A stretch of DNA of 64,000 bases, taken from the NCBI RefSeq assembly GCF_000379665.1, contig NZ_KB903360.1, positions 746,175-810,174 of the forward strand, written 5' to 3'. Below the pieces are notes generated by a model. The model ran no database searches. It saw only the letters and a list, made by a program, of their open reading frames with translations, and was not told the DNA's origin. The first letter of the stretch is position 1. The number at the start of each line of letters is the position of its first letter. Made by a program: the position numbers and the translations under genes. This document shows, piece after piece, positions 9,376 through 17,943 of this stretch. The DNA comes from Butyricimonas synergistica DSM 23225. GTDB lineage: Bacteria; Bacteroidota; Bacteroidia; Bacteroidales; Marinifilaceae.

Positions 9376-9563
9376 TTATTTTAGCCCTGCTTGCTTCAAA
9401 ATGTTGTAATAAGTACCTTTTTTACGCCTTTGCTATTATGATTTGGAACGATGACCGTCTTCCCTGCTTTTTCAAATTTCATGTGACTTCCTTTCTGGCT
9501 TTTTAAAATGAAACCGTTTTCTTGTAGCATCGTTATTACGTCTTTTACTGATTTATAGCTCAT
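9376..9563 (-). pseudogene. hicA: HicA-family mRNA interferase, frameshifted near its C-terminus
   Basis: The ATG at 9563 begins MSYKSVKDVITMLQENGF, a clear HicA start. The double-stranded-RNA-binding-like core with the catalytic histidine follows (QKGSHMKFEKAGKTVIVPNH). As written, the frame leaves homology after VKK and stops at 9396-9398, giving 55 residues. One extra A in the six-A run at 9418-9423 would restore the conserved tail KKGTYYNILKQAGLK and a stop at 9376-9378, a normal length of about 62. So this is a one-base deletion, a variable homopolymer or a sequencing error. The catalytic His is retained either way. A good promoter lies upstream (9588-9619), and hicB follows. Confidence 0.8.
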
Positions 9564-9587
9564 GGCCTCTCAGGCTTGATTACGATA

Positions 9588-9619
9588 CAAATATAGTAAA
9601 AATATGAATATAATTCAAA
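9588..9619 (-). promoter_or_regulatory. Promoter of hicA-hicB
   Basis: On the minus strand, TTTG (9619-9616) and TATATTTG (9595-9588) are separated by 20 bases, close to the Bacteroidota consensus. The -7 box is 25 bases from the hicA ATG. HicB, which carries an HTH, would be expected to bind here. Confidence 0.65.
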
Positions 9620-9741
9620 GATTTGTTCGTGTTTTTACTATGATTTATAAAGAAGTTATTTTTTCCGATTTTTTTTTCATGATTTGAATCAACCGTTTTA
9701 TCATTTTTCCGGTCTATGGGGTAAGAAATTGATATGATAGA

Positions 9742-10920
9742 ATGGAAAGAGAATCTCAAATTACCGAATCCGAGTTATTGGATTTTTTTAATGGCAAGCT
9801 TTCTGCCACGGAAGAGAAGGAGGTTTTAGAATGGAAAGAGGCTTGTGACGAGAATCGCAGGGTATTTAATACTGTGCGGAAGGAGAATCTCGTGATGCGG
9901 CAGGTTGTGCGGGCACAGTTGATCAAGGGGGATTACTCTTCGATACGGGGACGTATTGGTGGGAAAAGACGCCGGTCATTCAAGTTGTGGCACGGGGTGG
10001 CGGCTGCCGCGGTGGTTGCCGCGGTTGTGTCTTCGGTCGTGCTATGGCAGGATGATGCCGTTGACAAGAGTAAAACGATGGCTTCTATCGGTTCGCCCGC
10101 CCGCAAGGCTATACTGGAGATGGCAAATGGTGGGCAGCATTACTTGGGCGGTCGCGAGATCGAGTTTAAGGAGCGGGATGGAGCGCAAGTGGCGATCAGC
10201 AGCGGTAAGGTCGTGTACGATAAAAAATTGGAGGAGAACGCGGGGGAAGAAAAAGAGGATGTACTGGTTTATGATAGGATCACGATACCCCGGGGTGCCG
10301 GGTTGTACCGGATATCGCTGAATGACGGTAGCGTGGTGTGGCTAAATTCGGACAGTCGGTTGGAATACCCGGAAAAGTTTGCGAGGGGCGAACGGAGGGT
10401 GCGTGTTACGGGAGAGGCGTTTTTCGAGGTGGCGCGGGATACGGTGCGACCGTTTGTCGTGGAAACGGTGCGACAGTCGGTGACGGTGCTGGGGACGAAG
10501 TTTAACGTGTCGGCTTACCCGTCAGAGCCGGAGTTGACGACGCTGGCAGCCGGGAAGGTGAAGGTAGTCCCTATCCACGGGACGGAGGCAGTGGTGCTTT
10601 CCCCGGGGGAACAGTCCGTTCTGGGCGTTGGTGCCGATAGTTTGCGAGTATGCCAGGTAAACGTGAGTGACGTGGTGGCGTGGAAAGATGGGATGATCAG
10701 TATCGAGAATATGGCGTTGAGCGAAGTCCTGAAAGTCGTTTCGCGTGCTTACGACGTGGATTTCGTGACGGAGTCTTTGCCCGGGGAAGACATTATCCTG
10801 CGGGGGAGTATTTCGAGTGACGAGACGCTGGAGGTGTTTCTTGCCGTGTTGGGTAAAGTGGCAGATGTTAAATTTAAAATGAATGCCGATGGGAAAATAG
10901 AAGTTCAGAAACTAGAGTAA
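9742..10920 (+). CDS. FecR-family anti-sigma factor (DUF4974 C-terminus)
   Basis: This 392-residue inner-membrane protein should hold the upstream ECF sigma in check and pass on a signal from the SusC-type receptor. The cytoplasmic N-terminus (1-80) contains ESELLDFFNGKLSATEEKE. One transmembrane helix lies at about 82-103 (LWHGVAAAAVVAAVVSSVVL). The periplasmic FecR domain is about 178-275 (RGAGLYRISLNDGSVVWLNS, GEAFFEVARD, VLGTKFNVSAYP). The C-terminal DUF4974 is about 318-390 (MALSEVLKVVSRAYDVDF) and probably contacts the STN domain of SusC. susC starts 89 bases downstream. The ATG at 9742 has a normal FecR N-terminus. Confidence 0.94.
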   Translation: MERESQITESELLDFFNGKLSATEEKEVLEWKEACDENRRVFNTVRKENLVMRQVVRAQLIKGDYSSIRGRIGGKRRRSFKLWHGVAAAAVVAAVVSSVVLWQDDAVDKSKTMASIGSPARKAILEMANGGQHYLGGREIEFKERDGAQVAISSGKVVYDKKLEENAGEEKEDVLVYDRITIPRGAGLYRISLNDGSVVWLNSDSRLEYPEKFARGERRVRVTGEAFFEVARDTVRPFVVETVRQSVTVLGTKFNVSAYPSEPELTTLAAGKVKVVPIHGTEAVVLSPGEQSVLGVGADSLRVCQVNVSDVVAWKDGMISIENMALSEVLKVVSRAYDVDFVTESLPGEDIILRGSISSDETLEVFLAVLGKVADVKFKMNADGKIEVQKLE

Positions 10921-10928
10921 AAAAGAGA

Positions 10929-10947
10929 GAGAATTCAAGGAATTCTC
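10929..10947 (+). other. Short perfect inverted repeat between fecR and susC
   Basis: GAGAATTC (10929-10936), a 3-base loop and GAATTCTC (10940-10947) form a perfect 8-bp hairpin just after the fecR stop. There is no T run, so it is not a classical terminator. It may set transcript processing or stability between the regulator and the import genes. Confidence 0.4.
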
Positions 10948-11009
10948 CCGCTTACGTGTGTAACGTCTGTTGGTAGCAGACGATATCTTATTAATTCAAA
11001 AACAAATGT

Positions 11010-14000
11010 ATGAAAAAAAAATCTAATCACGCCATTTTTCGGGTGGGAATTCGGAAATGGAGCAAGATTGTTTTAGCAAATTTTATTTTGATGTTGTTGT
11101 CGTGCGCTGTCGTGTACGCGCAAAATGATTCTTTGCGGCAACAGAAAATTTCGGCCAAGTATCGTAACAATACCATCTTGGAAGTACTTGAGGATTTGAA
11201 GGCCAAAACGGGATATACTTTTGTGCACAAGCAAAATGATATATCCGATGAGATCAAGATCACGGAAACTTTCACGAACGCGACGTTGGACGAGGTGTTG
11301 AAGAAGGTGCTTGTGGCTCACGGGTATGATTACTCGATAGAGGGTAAGGTAATCGTGGTGAAGAAAAAAGCGAAAGAGGAGCAAGCCCAGGAAGTGAATT
11401 TGCTGAAAGTCAGCGGTCGAATCGTGGACGAGAAAGGTAATCCCGTGGCCGGGGCGACCATCGTGATCGTGGGAACGACGCAAGGGGTGGCTTCCGATGC
11501 GGAAGGGCATTATGCTATTGCCGCCAAGTCGGACGACGTGTTACGGGTATCTTTCATCGGGTATGAAACGAAAGTGGTTGAAATCAAGGGGAAGGACAAG
11601 TTGAATGTCCGCTTGAATCCCACCGAGGAGAACCTGGAGGAGGTGACCGTTGTGGCATTCGGCGAGCAAAAGAAAGAGAGCGTGGTTTCATCCATTACTA
11701 CCGTTCGCCCGATGGACTTGAAATCGTCCAGCAGCGACCTGACTTCCAGTTTTGCCGGGAAAATAGCCGGTATCATCGGTTGGCAGACGGGAGGTGCCCC
11801 GGGTGCGTTGACCGAGGAGGAGATGAACACGAAATTCTACATCCGCGGTATCAGTTCATCCAACGGGGTGTCCGAGCCTTTGGTGTTGATCGACGGGGTG
11901 GAATCTTCCCGTTTGGATTTGGCGCGTATGGCTCCGGAGGATATCGAGAGTTTCTCCGTGTTGAAAGACGCTTCCGCCACGGCGATGTACGGTGCCCGCG
12001 GGGCGAACGGGGTAATCCTCGTGACCACGAAAAAAGGTGAAGCCGGGAGTGTGTACACCTCCGTGCGTTACGAGGCGGTGGCTTCCATGCCGACGGATAA
12101 AATTGAGGTGGTGGACCCGAAAACGTACATGTTGATGTACAACGAGGCGTTGATGACGCGTAATCCAAGCGCGACACCGGCTTATTCGTTGACAAAAATC
12201 GAGCGCACGGGCGATCCCAACTATCCTGCCTGGCTTTATCCCGCCAACGATTGGTACAAGATTTTGTTCAAGGATATGTCGATCAACCACCGCGTGGGAG
12301 TGAACGTGCGAGGGGGCTCCGAGTTGGTGCAATATTACGCTTCCGTGAATTACGTGAACGACCAGGGTATGTTGAAAACCGATAAATTGAACCAGTTCGA
12401 CGTGAATATCAAGAATTCCACGCTTTCTTCCCGTTTGAACCTGAACGTGAACCTGAATGCCGGTATCCGTTTGCTGGCGAACACTTCTTTCTCCGTGGAT
12501 AAATATTACGGACCGAGTGCGGATGTGCAAACGGCTTATGCGATGGCATTTAACGCTTCCCCCGTGAATTTCGCTCCCACTTACCCGGGGGATAAAGAGA
12601 ATGGCTGGCCGCATATCCGCTTCGGGAATGTGGTTGGCGGTCCGGACAATGGCGTGGTGAATCCTTATGCTTCCATACAGGCGGGGTATAAAGAACGCGG
12701 GCGTTTTTCGTTGACCTCGCGGTTGGAATATATCCATAATTTGTCCTCTTTGGTAAAAGGTTTGGAGTTACGTGCCAGCGTGTCGTACTCGAATTCCAAT
12801 TATTTCCAGGAAACTTACACGACTTCTCCTTTTTATTATGCTTGTAACCCAGAAAGTGGCGGGTACAATTTTGAAACGGGAGAGCATTTCTTGACTAATG
12901 TTAATGCTTCCCCGGGGCGCAGGACGTTGGAAAAACCGATGGGAGGAGGAAGTGGTCGTAGCATTTCAACCCAGTGGGTGTACGAGGGGAGGCTGTTACA
13001 CACGGCGGCTTGGGGGGATCATCAAACCTCGCTGACCGCGGTCTTCCAGGCGCGGCAGGCAAACCACGCCCCAACTACCGATTTGTATGACGGTATAGAG
13101 AATCGTAATTTAAGTTTCTCCATGCGCGGCAGCTACGGTTATCTGGACCGCTATTTCGTGGAAGCCAGCTTCGGGTACAATGGTTCCGAACGTTTCACGA
13201 AAAACAACCGCATGGGCTTTTTCCCGTCCGTGGGCGGGGCTTGGATCGTGTCGAAAGAAAATTTCTTGCAAGGAGCGAGCAACGTGGTTTCCTTCCTGAA
13301 AGTGCGTGGGTCTTACGGGAAAGTGGGGAATGACGGTATCATCGCCACCCCGCGCTTCGTGTATATGCCACAGATCGGTAAGACGGATGTGGTGAATGCA
13401 GGGGTTTATCCGGATGCGGGAAACGATGAAAGTTTTTATCGGAAACAGATTAAGAACTACGGGGATCCGGACGTGAAATGGGAAATTTCCGAGCAGGTGA
13501 ACGTGGGATTGGAGTCCCGTTTTTTCAAGGATGTGTTGGAATTGAATGTCGATATCTATCAAGAGATCCGGCATAATATTATCGCCAACCGTACTGTGAT
13601 TCCCGCTAACATGGGGATTGAATTATACCCGTTGGATAACATGGGTAAAGTGCGCTCGCGGGGGATGGATTTGTCCGCGAAAGTGCAACACGCTTTTTCG
13701 CCTGACTTTTGGATTATCTTGAACGGGACCTTCACGTATAACAAGGCTGTTTACAAGGAGTTGGAAGAGGCAACCGACAAGCCTCGGTGGCAATGGAAGC
13801 GCGGTCACGAGATTTCGCAACAGGTGGGCTACATCGCCGAGGGCTTGTTCCACGACCAGGCGGAGATTGATAACTCCCCCTTGCAATCCACGGCTCAACC
13901 GGGAGATATCCGCTATCGCGACATCAACGGGGACGGCGTGATCGACGTGGAGGATGCCGTGCACATCGGTTTCCCGGAAACCCCGCGTATCATTTACGGG

Positions 14001-14495
14001 TTCAGCGGTTTCATCAACTACAAGAACTGGGAGTTCAATTTCGCGTTCCAAGGGTCCGGTAACCGGGGATTTTTCCTCAATCCTTCGGCGTTGTCGCCTT
14101 TCGTAAACGATCACGCCATGTTGAAAGAGATATACGATAGCCATTGGACGGAAAAGAACGTGAGCGAGCGTCCTTTCTGGCCCCGGCTCTCCACGCAGAG
14201 CATCACGGTCAACAATCCCCAGGAGGATTGGAGTAGCGTGAACAACGGGGATCGGAAATCGACCTATTTCATGCGCGAGTGTACCTTCTTGCGTTGTACG
14301 TCGCTGGAACTCGCCTATAATTTGCCCTCGAAATTGCGTTCGAAACTTCGGATGCAAAACGTGAAATTCTTTGCCCGGGCGAATAATCCCTTCATGTTCT
14401 CTAATTTCAAGTTATGGGACGTGGAGTTGGGAGAGGATGGTTTTAACTACCCGATACAGAAGACTTATGCCGTGGGCGTGAGCGTTAGTTTTTAA
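11010..14495 (+). CDS. SusC/RagA-family TonB-dependent outer membrane receptor with STN domain
   Basis: This is a 1161-residue outer-membrane importer. Residues 1-38 are the signal peptide (ends VVYAQ). An STN (secretin/TonB short N-terminal) domain spans about 47-117 (ISAKYRNNTILEVLEDL), the mark of receptors that signal to FecR. A carboxypeptidase-regulatory-like beta domain is about 130-205 (SGRIVDEKGNPVAGATIVIV, SFIGYETK). The plug follows with the SusC signatures VLIDGVES and LKDASATAMYGARGANGVI (about 295-345), then the 22-strand barrel to a C-terminal aromatic end (VSVSF). susD is 19 bases downstream. Import is energised by TonB; the substrate is not evident because no glycoside hydrolase or peptidase of known specificity is in the operon. 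Confidence 0.97.
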   Translation: MKKKSNHAIFRVGIRKWSKIVLANFILMLLSCAVVYAQNDSLRQQKISAKYRNNTILEVLEDLKAKTGYTFVHKQNDISDEIKITETFTNATLDEVLKKVLVAHGYDYSIEGKVIVVKKKAKEEQAQEVNLLKVSGRIVDEKGNPVAGATIVIVGTTQGVASDAEGHYAIAAKSDDVLRVSFIGYETKVVEIKGKDKLNVRLNPTEENLEEVTVVAFGEQKKESVVSSITTVRPMDLKSSSSDLTSSFAGKIAGIIGWQTGGAPGALTEEEMNTKFYIRGISSSNGVSEPLVLIDGVESSRLDLARMAPEDIESFSVLKDASATAMYGARGANGVILVTTKKGEAGSVYTSVRYEAVASMPTDKIEVVDPKTYMLMYNEALMTRNPSATPAYSLTKIERTGDPNYPAWLYPANDWYKILFKDMSINHRVGVNVRGGSELVQYYASVNYVNDQGMLKTDKLNQFDVNIKNSTLSSRLNLNVNLNAGIRLLANTSFSVDKYYGPSADVQTAYAMAFNASPVNFAPTYPGDKENGWPHIRFGNVVGGPDNGVVNPYASIQAGYKERGRFSLTSRLEYIHNLSSLVKGLELRASVSYSNSNYFQETYTTSPFYYACNPESGGYNFETGEHFLTNVNASPGRRTLEKPMGGGSGRSISTQWVYEGRLLHTAAWGDHQTSLTAVFQARQANHAPTTDLYDGIENRNLSFSMRGSYGYLDRYFVEASFGYNGSERFTKNNRMGFFPSVGGAWIVSKENFLQGASNVVSFLKVRGSYGKVGNDGIIATPRFVYMPQIGKTDVVNAGVYPDAGNDESFYRKQIKNYGDPDVKWEISEQVNVGLESRFFKDVLELNVDIYQEIRHNIIANRTVIPANMGIELYPLDNMGKVRSRGMDLSAKVQHAFSPDFWIILNGTFTYNKAVYKELEEATDKPRWQWKRGHEISQQVGYIAEGLFHDQAEIDNSPLQSTAQPGDIRYRDINGDGVIDVEDAVHIGFPETPRIIYGFSGFINYKNWEFNFAFQGSGNRGFFLNPSALSPFVNDHAMLKEIYDSHWTEKNVSERPFWPRLSTQSITVNNPQEDWSSVNNGDRKSTYFMRECTFLRCTSLELAYNLPSKLRSKLRMQNVKFFARANNPFMFSNFKLWDVELGEDGFNYPIQKTYAVGVSVSF

Positions 14496-14514
14496 TTTTA
14501 AAGAATACGACGAT

Positions 14515-16479
14515 ATGAAACATTTATTATCATCCGTTTTGTTGGCTCCGCTTTTCCTCTTTTCCGCTTGCGATAGCTGGTTGGACATCGTGCCGGAGGA
14601 AGACATGACCACCTTGGACACGGAGTTTGAAACACGCGAGGTGGCGGAAGATTGGTTGCGGAGTTGTTATATGTTTTTGCAGGACCCCGTGCCTTCTGTT
14701 GCGAGTAATGAAGCTTTCTTGGGTGCCGACGAGTTTGTTGCCGGCGATTACGTGAAATCGATCATTGATTATTATCAAAAACCGGTCTTTTCCGGGGTAA
14801 TGATTGCCCAAGGCATGCAGAATTCGTTGGAGCCGTATAGCGACCGTTGGTCGAAAAAAGTAGGTACAACGACTTCGTTAGCGGGTAGAACGGATTACTA
14901 CACGGCGATCAATATGTGTAATGTGTTTATCAGTAAAATAGACCAAGTGTATAATCTGGAAGCTGCCGAGAAGCGCGAGCGGAAAGGGGAGGTCATGGCG
15001 TTGAAGGCATACTACTATTTTGAACTGGTACGTCGTTACGGTCCGATCATTTTGGTGCCTGAGAATATCGACCCGAACGTGGATATCCAGTCGATGAAAG
15101 TTCCGCGTAGCCACGTGGATACCTGCTTCAACGCGATTGTTAAATTGTGCGACGAGGCGGCAGAACTGCTTTTCCCGTTGAACCAGAAGGAGTCGAGCCG
15201 GAGGGCTTATTTCGGCAAAGAGGCTGCTTTAGCGTTAAAAGCCCGCACGTTGGCGTACCAGGCTTCCGATTTATTTAACGGAAACCCCGATTACCGGGAT
15301 TTCAAAAACAAGAACGGGGAACCCTTGTTTAGCACGACGAATGATCCCGAAAAATGGCGTCGGGCGGCCGAAGCGGCCCGGGAGGCGATAGAAGTTTGCC
15401 TGGAGAACGGGAAGAAGTTGGTTGACGGGCAAAGCGGGACAACCGATTTGTTAGGCTACATGAAGAATATCGAGGAATCGACAGCCACGTTTAACTTTTT
15501 TAGCGATGAGGCATTGCTGATGATCAAACCCTATGGAACATCCGGGGAATTTTATAATTATACCTTGCCTCGCACCCCGACGGGAGAGACTTATTTGCAG
15601 GGGGCTTGCATCAGCCCGAGCATGAAGATGGTGGAGATGTTCTACACGGATAACGGCTTGCCTATAGAACAGGATCCCACTTACGGGGGTGGAAATCCCT
15701 ACCAGTTGGTGAAGGTGAGCGATCCGAAGTATAACGACGTGGTGATATTGGAAGAGGATATCCCTTACTTGCACACGCGCCGGGAGCCGCGTTTCTACGC
15801 GGATATCGCTGCCGACCGGACTTACTGGCAGTTGGGGTTGACCGCGAATCAAAAATACCGGGTAGAGGTGTACCAGGGAGAGGACTTCGGCTTGAAAGAA
15901 ACTCGCTTGAACTCGTTGTTTCGTCAGAATATAACAGGTTATTTCCTGAAAAAATGGACCTATTCTTCCTGTGCCCTCCATAATTATGGAAACGACCTGC
16001 GTTCCCGGGGTATAAGGCCCTTCCCCGTGTTCCGCCTGGCAGAATTGTATTTGTTGGCGGCAGAGGCTTACAACGAGATCGACGATATGCCGAATGCCTA
16101 CAAGTATTTGAATGTCGTTCGTGAACGTGCCGGAATCCCGGATGTGGAAGATTCTTGGGCGATGGCAAAGGATAAGAGTAAAGTGAAAGAGAAATCGGGT
16201 TTGCGCGAGATTATCCGCCGGGAGTGGAACATCGAGTTTGCGTTCGAGGGGATGCGTTTCTGGAACTTGCGTCGTTGGAAAACAGCCCACGTGGAGATGA
16301 ACGACAAGCAGTACGGTTGGGTGGTCACGGGCAATGATGCCCAGAATTTCTACAACCATGGCAAAGGTCCGGTGATCGTGAAGAGTTCGAATAAGTTCGT
16401 GGCTCCGCGGGATTATTTTTGGCCGATCAATAGCCAGGAGATCATGAATTCCGGTTGCGTGCAGAATTTAGGGTGGTAA
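14515..16479 (+). CDS. SusD/RagB-family nutrient-binding lipoprotein
   Basis: This is the 654-residue surface lipoprotein lid of the SusC channel. Its lipobox is FLFSAC with Cys19. Helical TPR-like segments of the SusD fold are recognisable (KGEVMALKAYYYFELVRRYG, FGKEAALALKARTLAY). The C-terminal family block FPVFRLAELYLLAAEAYNEI and IRREWNIEFAFEGMRFWNLR is diagnostic, and the protein ends in the usual DYFWPINSQEI...NLGW. It follows susC by 19 bases and precedes two further lipoproteins, all in one likely transcript. At 654 residues it is somewhat longer than typical SusD. The ligand is unknown. Confidence 0.96.
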   Translation: MKHLLSSVLLAPLFLFSACDSWLDIVPEEDMTTLDTEFETREVAEDWLRSCYMFLQDPVPSVASNEAFLGADEFVAGDYVKSIIDYYQKPVFSGVMIAQGMQNSLEPYSDRWSKKVGTTTSLAGRTDYYTAINMCNVFISKIDQVYNLEAAEKRERKGEVMALKAYYYFELVRRYGPIILVPENIDPNVDIQSMKVPRSHVDTCFNAIVKLCDEAAELLFPLNQKESSRRAYFGKEAALALKARTLAYQASDLFNGNPDYRDFKNKNGEPLFSTTNDPEKWRRAAEAAREAIEVCLENGKKLVDGQSGTTDLLGYMKNIEESTATFNFFSDEALLMIKPYGTSGEFYNYTLPRTPTGETYLQGACISPSMKMVEMFYTDNGLPIEQDPTYGGGNPYQLVKVSDPKYNDVVILEEDIPYLHTRREPRFYADIAADRTYWQLGLTANQKYRVEVYQGEDFGLKETRLNSLFRQNITGYFLKKWTYSSCALHNYGNDLRSRGIRPFPVFRLAELYLLAAEAYNEIDDMPNAYKYLNVVRERAGIPDVEDSWAMAKDKSKVKEKSGLREIIRREWNIEFAFEGMRFWNLRRWKTAHVEMNDKQYGWVVTGNDAQNFYNHGKGPVIVKSSNKFVAPRDYFWPINSQEIMNSGCVQNLGW

Positions 16480-16520
16480 AATTTAATTGACGATTTCAGA
16501 ATTATAAATCAAAAATAATT

Positions 16521-17927
16521 ATGAGAAAGATATTATTCTTTATAGGTATATTGGTTGGTTTTCTCGCTTGCAAGGATGACGACGAGTTGCGTTTCGACGT
16601 GCCCGTGGAATTCCGTAAAGTGGAATTCCAGCCCGTCCCGGGAGGTGCGGTGATGAAATATTTCGTGAAAAGCCCCGAAGTGTACGGCGTGCGTGTTCGG
16701 TACCGCGACGCGTGGGGCGAGTTGCGTACCCGGGAGGGGTCGTACCTGGGGGATACCTTGTTATTGAACGGCTTCACGGAGGCGCGTCAAAATGTGCCTG
16801 CGCAAGTTTCTCTTTTCAATCGTTCCATGGTGGAGTCCGAGTCGGTCGAGATGACGTTCAACACGGAAAACTCTGCAACCGTGGCGTTGTTCGACGATTT
16901 GAAGGTACAAGAGTTCTGGGGAGGCTTCTCGGTTTCCTACACCGCGCCGGAAACGGTGACCGGTATGGTACACGTGTTCTACCTGGGAACAAATCCCTTG
17001 ACCGGGAAACAGGACTCGATACTGGTGTCGAGTACCCCGATTAAGGCAGGAGGGGATACGCTAAACTTCGAGATGACACAGGTGATGGAGACCACGGATG
17101 TCATCGTGCGGACTGATGATTTCGACGGGAAACGCGTGAAGCTCCAGGTGTATGAAGATTTGCCTTGCCTTTCGATGGATACGTTGAAGTACGAGGAAGA
17201 TTTCCTTTACGAGTTCGGGGGAAAAACGGTGACTCATGCAACCTACTCTTTTGGACAAGAATATTTGTTTGATGGAGACAAACAGGGAGTGAATTACCGC
17301 AGGAACAAGCTCGCGGGTGACAAGTTCAGGTATTGCACTTACGTGGTTGGTCCGAATGCTTTTTATAACGAGGAAAGCGGAGATGGTAACCGTTTTATCA
17401 TCGACTTGAAGCAGGAGAAAGTGCCGGCTGCGGTTTCTCTCTATGCTTTTTTGAATTATCAAACGTTGTGGCCTCGAAATGCTGAAAATATGTCTGTTAC
17501 ATATCCGGATCTCTTGGCAGATGTATGGAACGGTTATTATTTTTCACATCTTCCGGCTAAGGCAAAGTTGTACGGCACGAATGATGATCCTAAAACGGTG
17601 GATCTCTCGTCATGCACGCTTCTTTACGAACTGGACGATGATGTGGATGATCTTAGGAGTTCTTGGGCAACCCGTACTGATTGTCTTGGAGGAGAGGGTG
17701 GTGCCGGCTGGCGGGAAGATTGGACAAAGGAAGACGAATCGTCCGTCTTGGTTGCTGAACCGGTCGTTTTGCGCATGTTATGTAATTACGAGGCGGGGAG
17801 AAAATTCCGTTACCTGATTTTGGTGGTCACGGATACTTATAATACGAGAAATTGGATGACTCCGGACATGAACGCTCGCGAGTACGTGACATTCAATGAA
17901 ATGGAAGTGTGTGTAAAAGCGGAATAA
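16521..17927 (+). CDS. Surface lipoprotein, DUF4959/DUF5000-like, SusCD-associated
   Basis: This 468-residue lipoprotein has the lipobox GFLAC (Cys17) followed by KDDDE, an acidic stretch that often acts as a surface-export signal in Bacteroidota. Residues about 25-120 look like the Ig-like DUF4959 module (VEFQPVPGGAVMKYFV). The second Ig-like module (DUF5126-like) is about 125-215, and the C-terminal beta domain (DUF5000, related to F5/8 type C folds) contains ARKFRYLILVV-like strands (here GRKFRYLILVVTDTYNTRNW). Such proteins commonly sit after SusD and bind glycan or other ligands at the surface. Domain names are from recognition only; binding is inferred. It lies 41 bases after susD and 16 before the next lipoprotein. 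Confidence 0.75.
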   Translation: MRKILFFIGILVGFLACKDDDELRFDVPVEFRKVEFQPVPGGAVMKYFVKSPEVYGVRVRYRDAWGELRTREGSYLGDTLLLNGFTEARQNVPAQVSLFNRSMVESESVEMTFNTENSATVALFDDLKVQEFWGGFSVSYTAPETVTGMVHVFYLGTNPLTGKQDSILVSSTPIKAGGDTLNFEMTQVMETTDVIVRTDDFDGKRVKLQVYEDLPCLSMDTLKYEEDFLYEFGGKTVTHATYSFGQEYLFDGDKQGVNYRRNKLAGDKFRYCTYVVGPNAFYNEESGDGNRFIIDLKQEKVPAAVSLYAFLNYQTLWPRNAENMSVTYPDLLADVWNGYYFSHLPAKAKLYGTNDDPKTVDLSSCTLLYELDDDVDDLRSSWATRTDCLGGEGGAGWREDWTKEDESSVLVAEPVVLRMLCNYEAGRKFRYLILVVTDTYNTRNWMTPDMNAREYVTFNEMEVCVKAE

Positions 17928-17943
17928 ATCGAAGAATACAGAA

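Noticed and set aside
10929-10947. Terminator between fecR and susC
   Set aside because: The hairpin is only 8 bp, AT-containing and has no following T run, so termination is not supported.
15451-16359. 302-aa minus-strand frame within the susD-like gene
   Set aside because: Antisense to a diagnostic SusD sequence, no start context and no motif.
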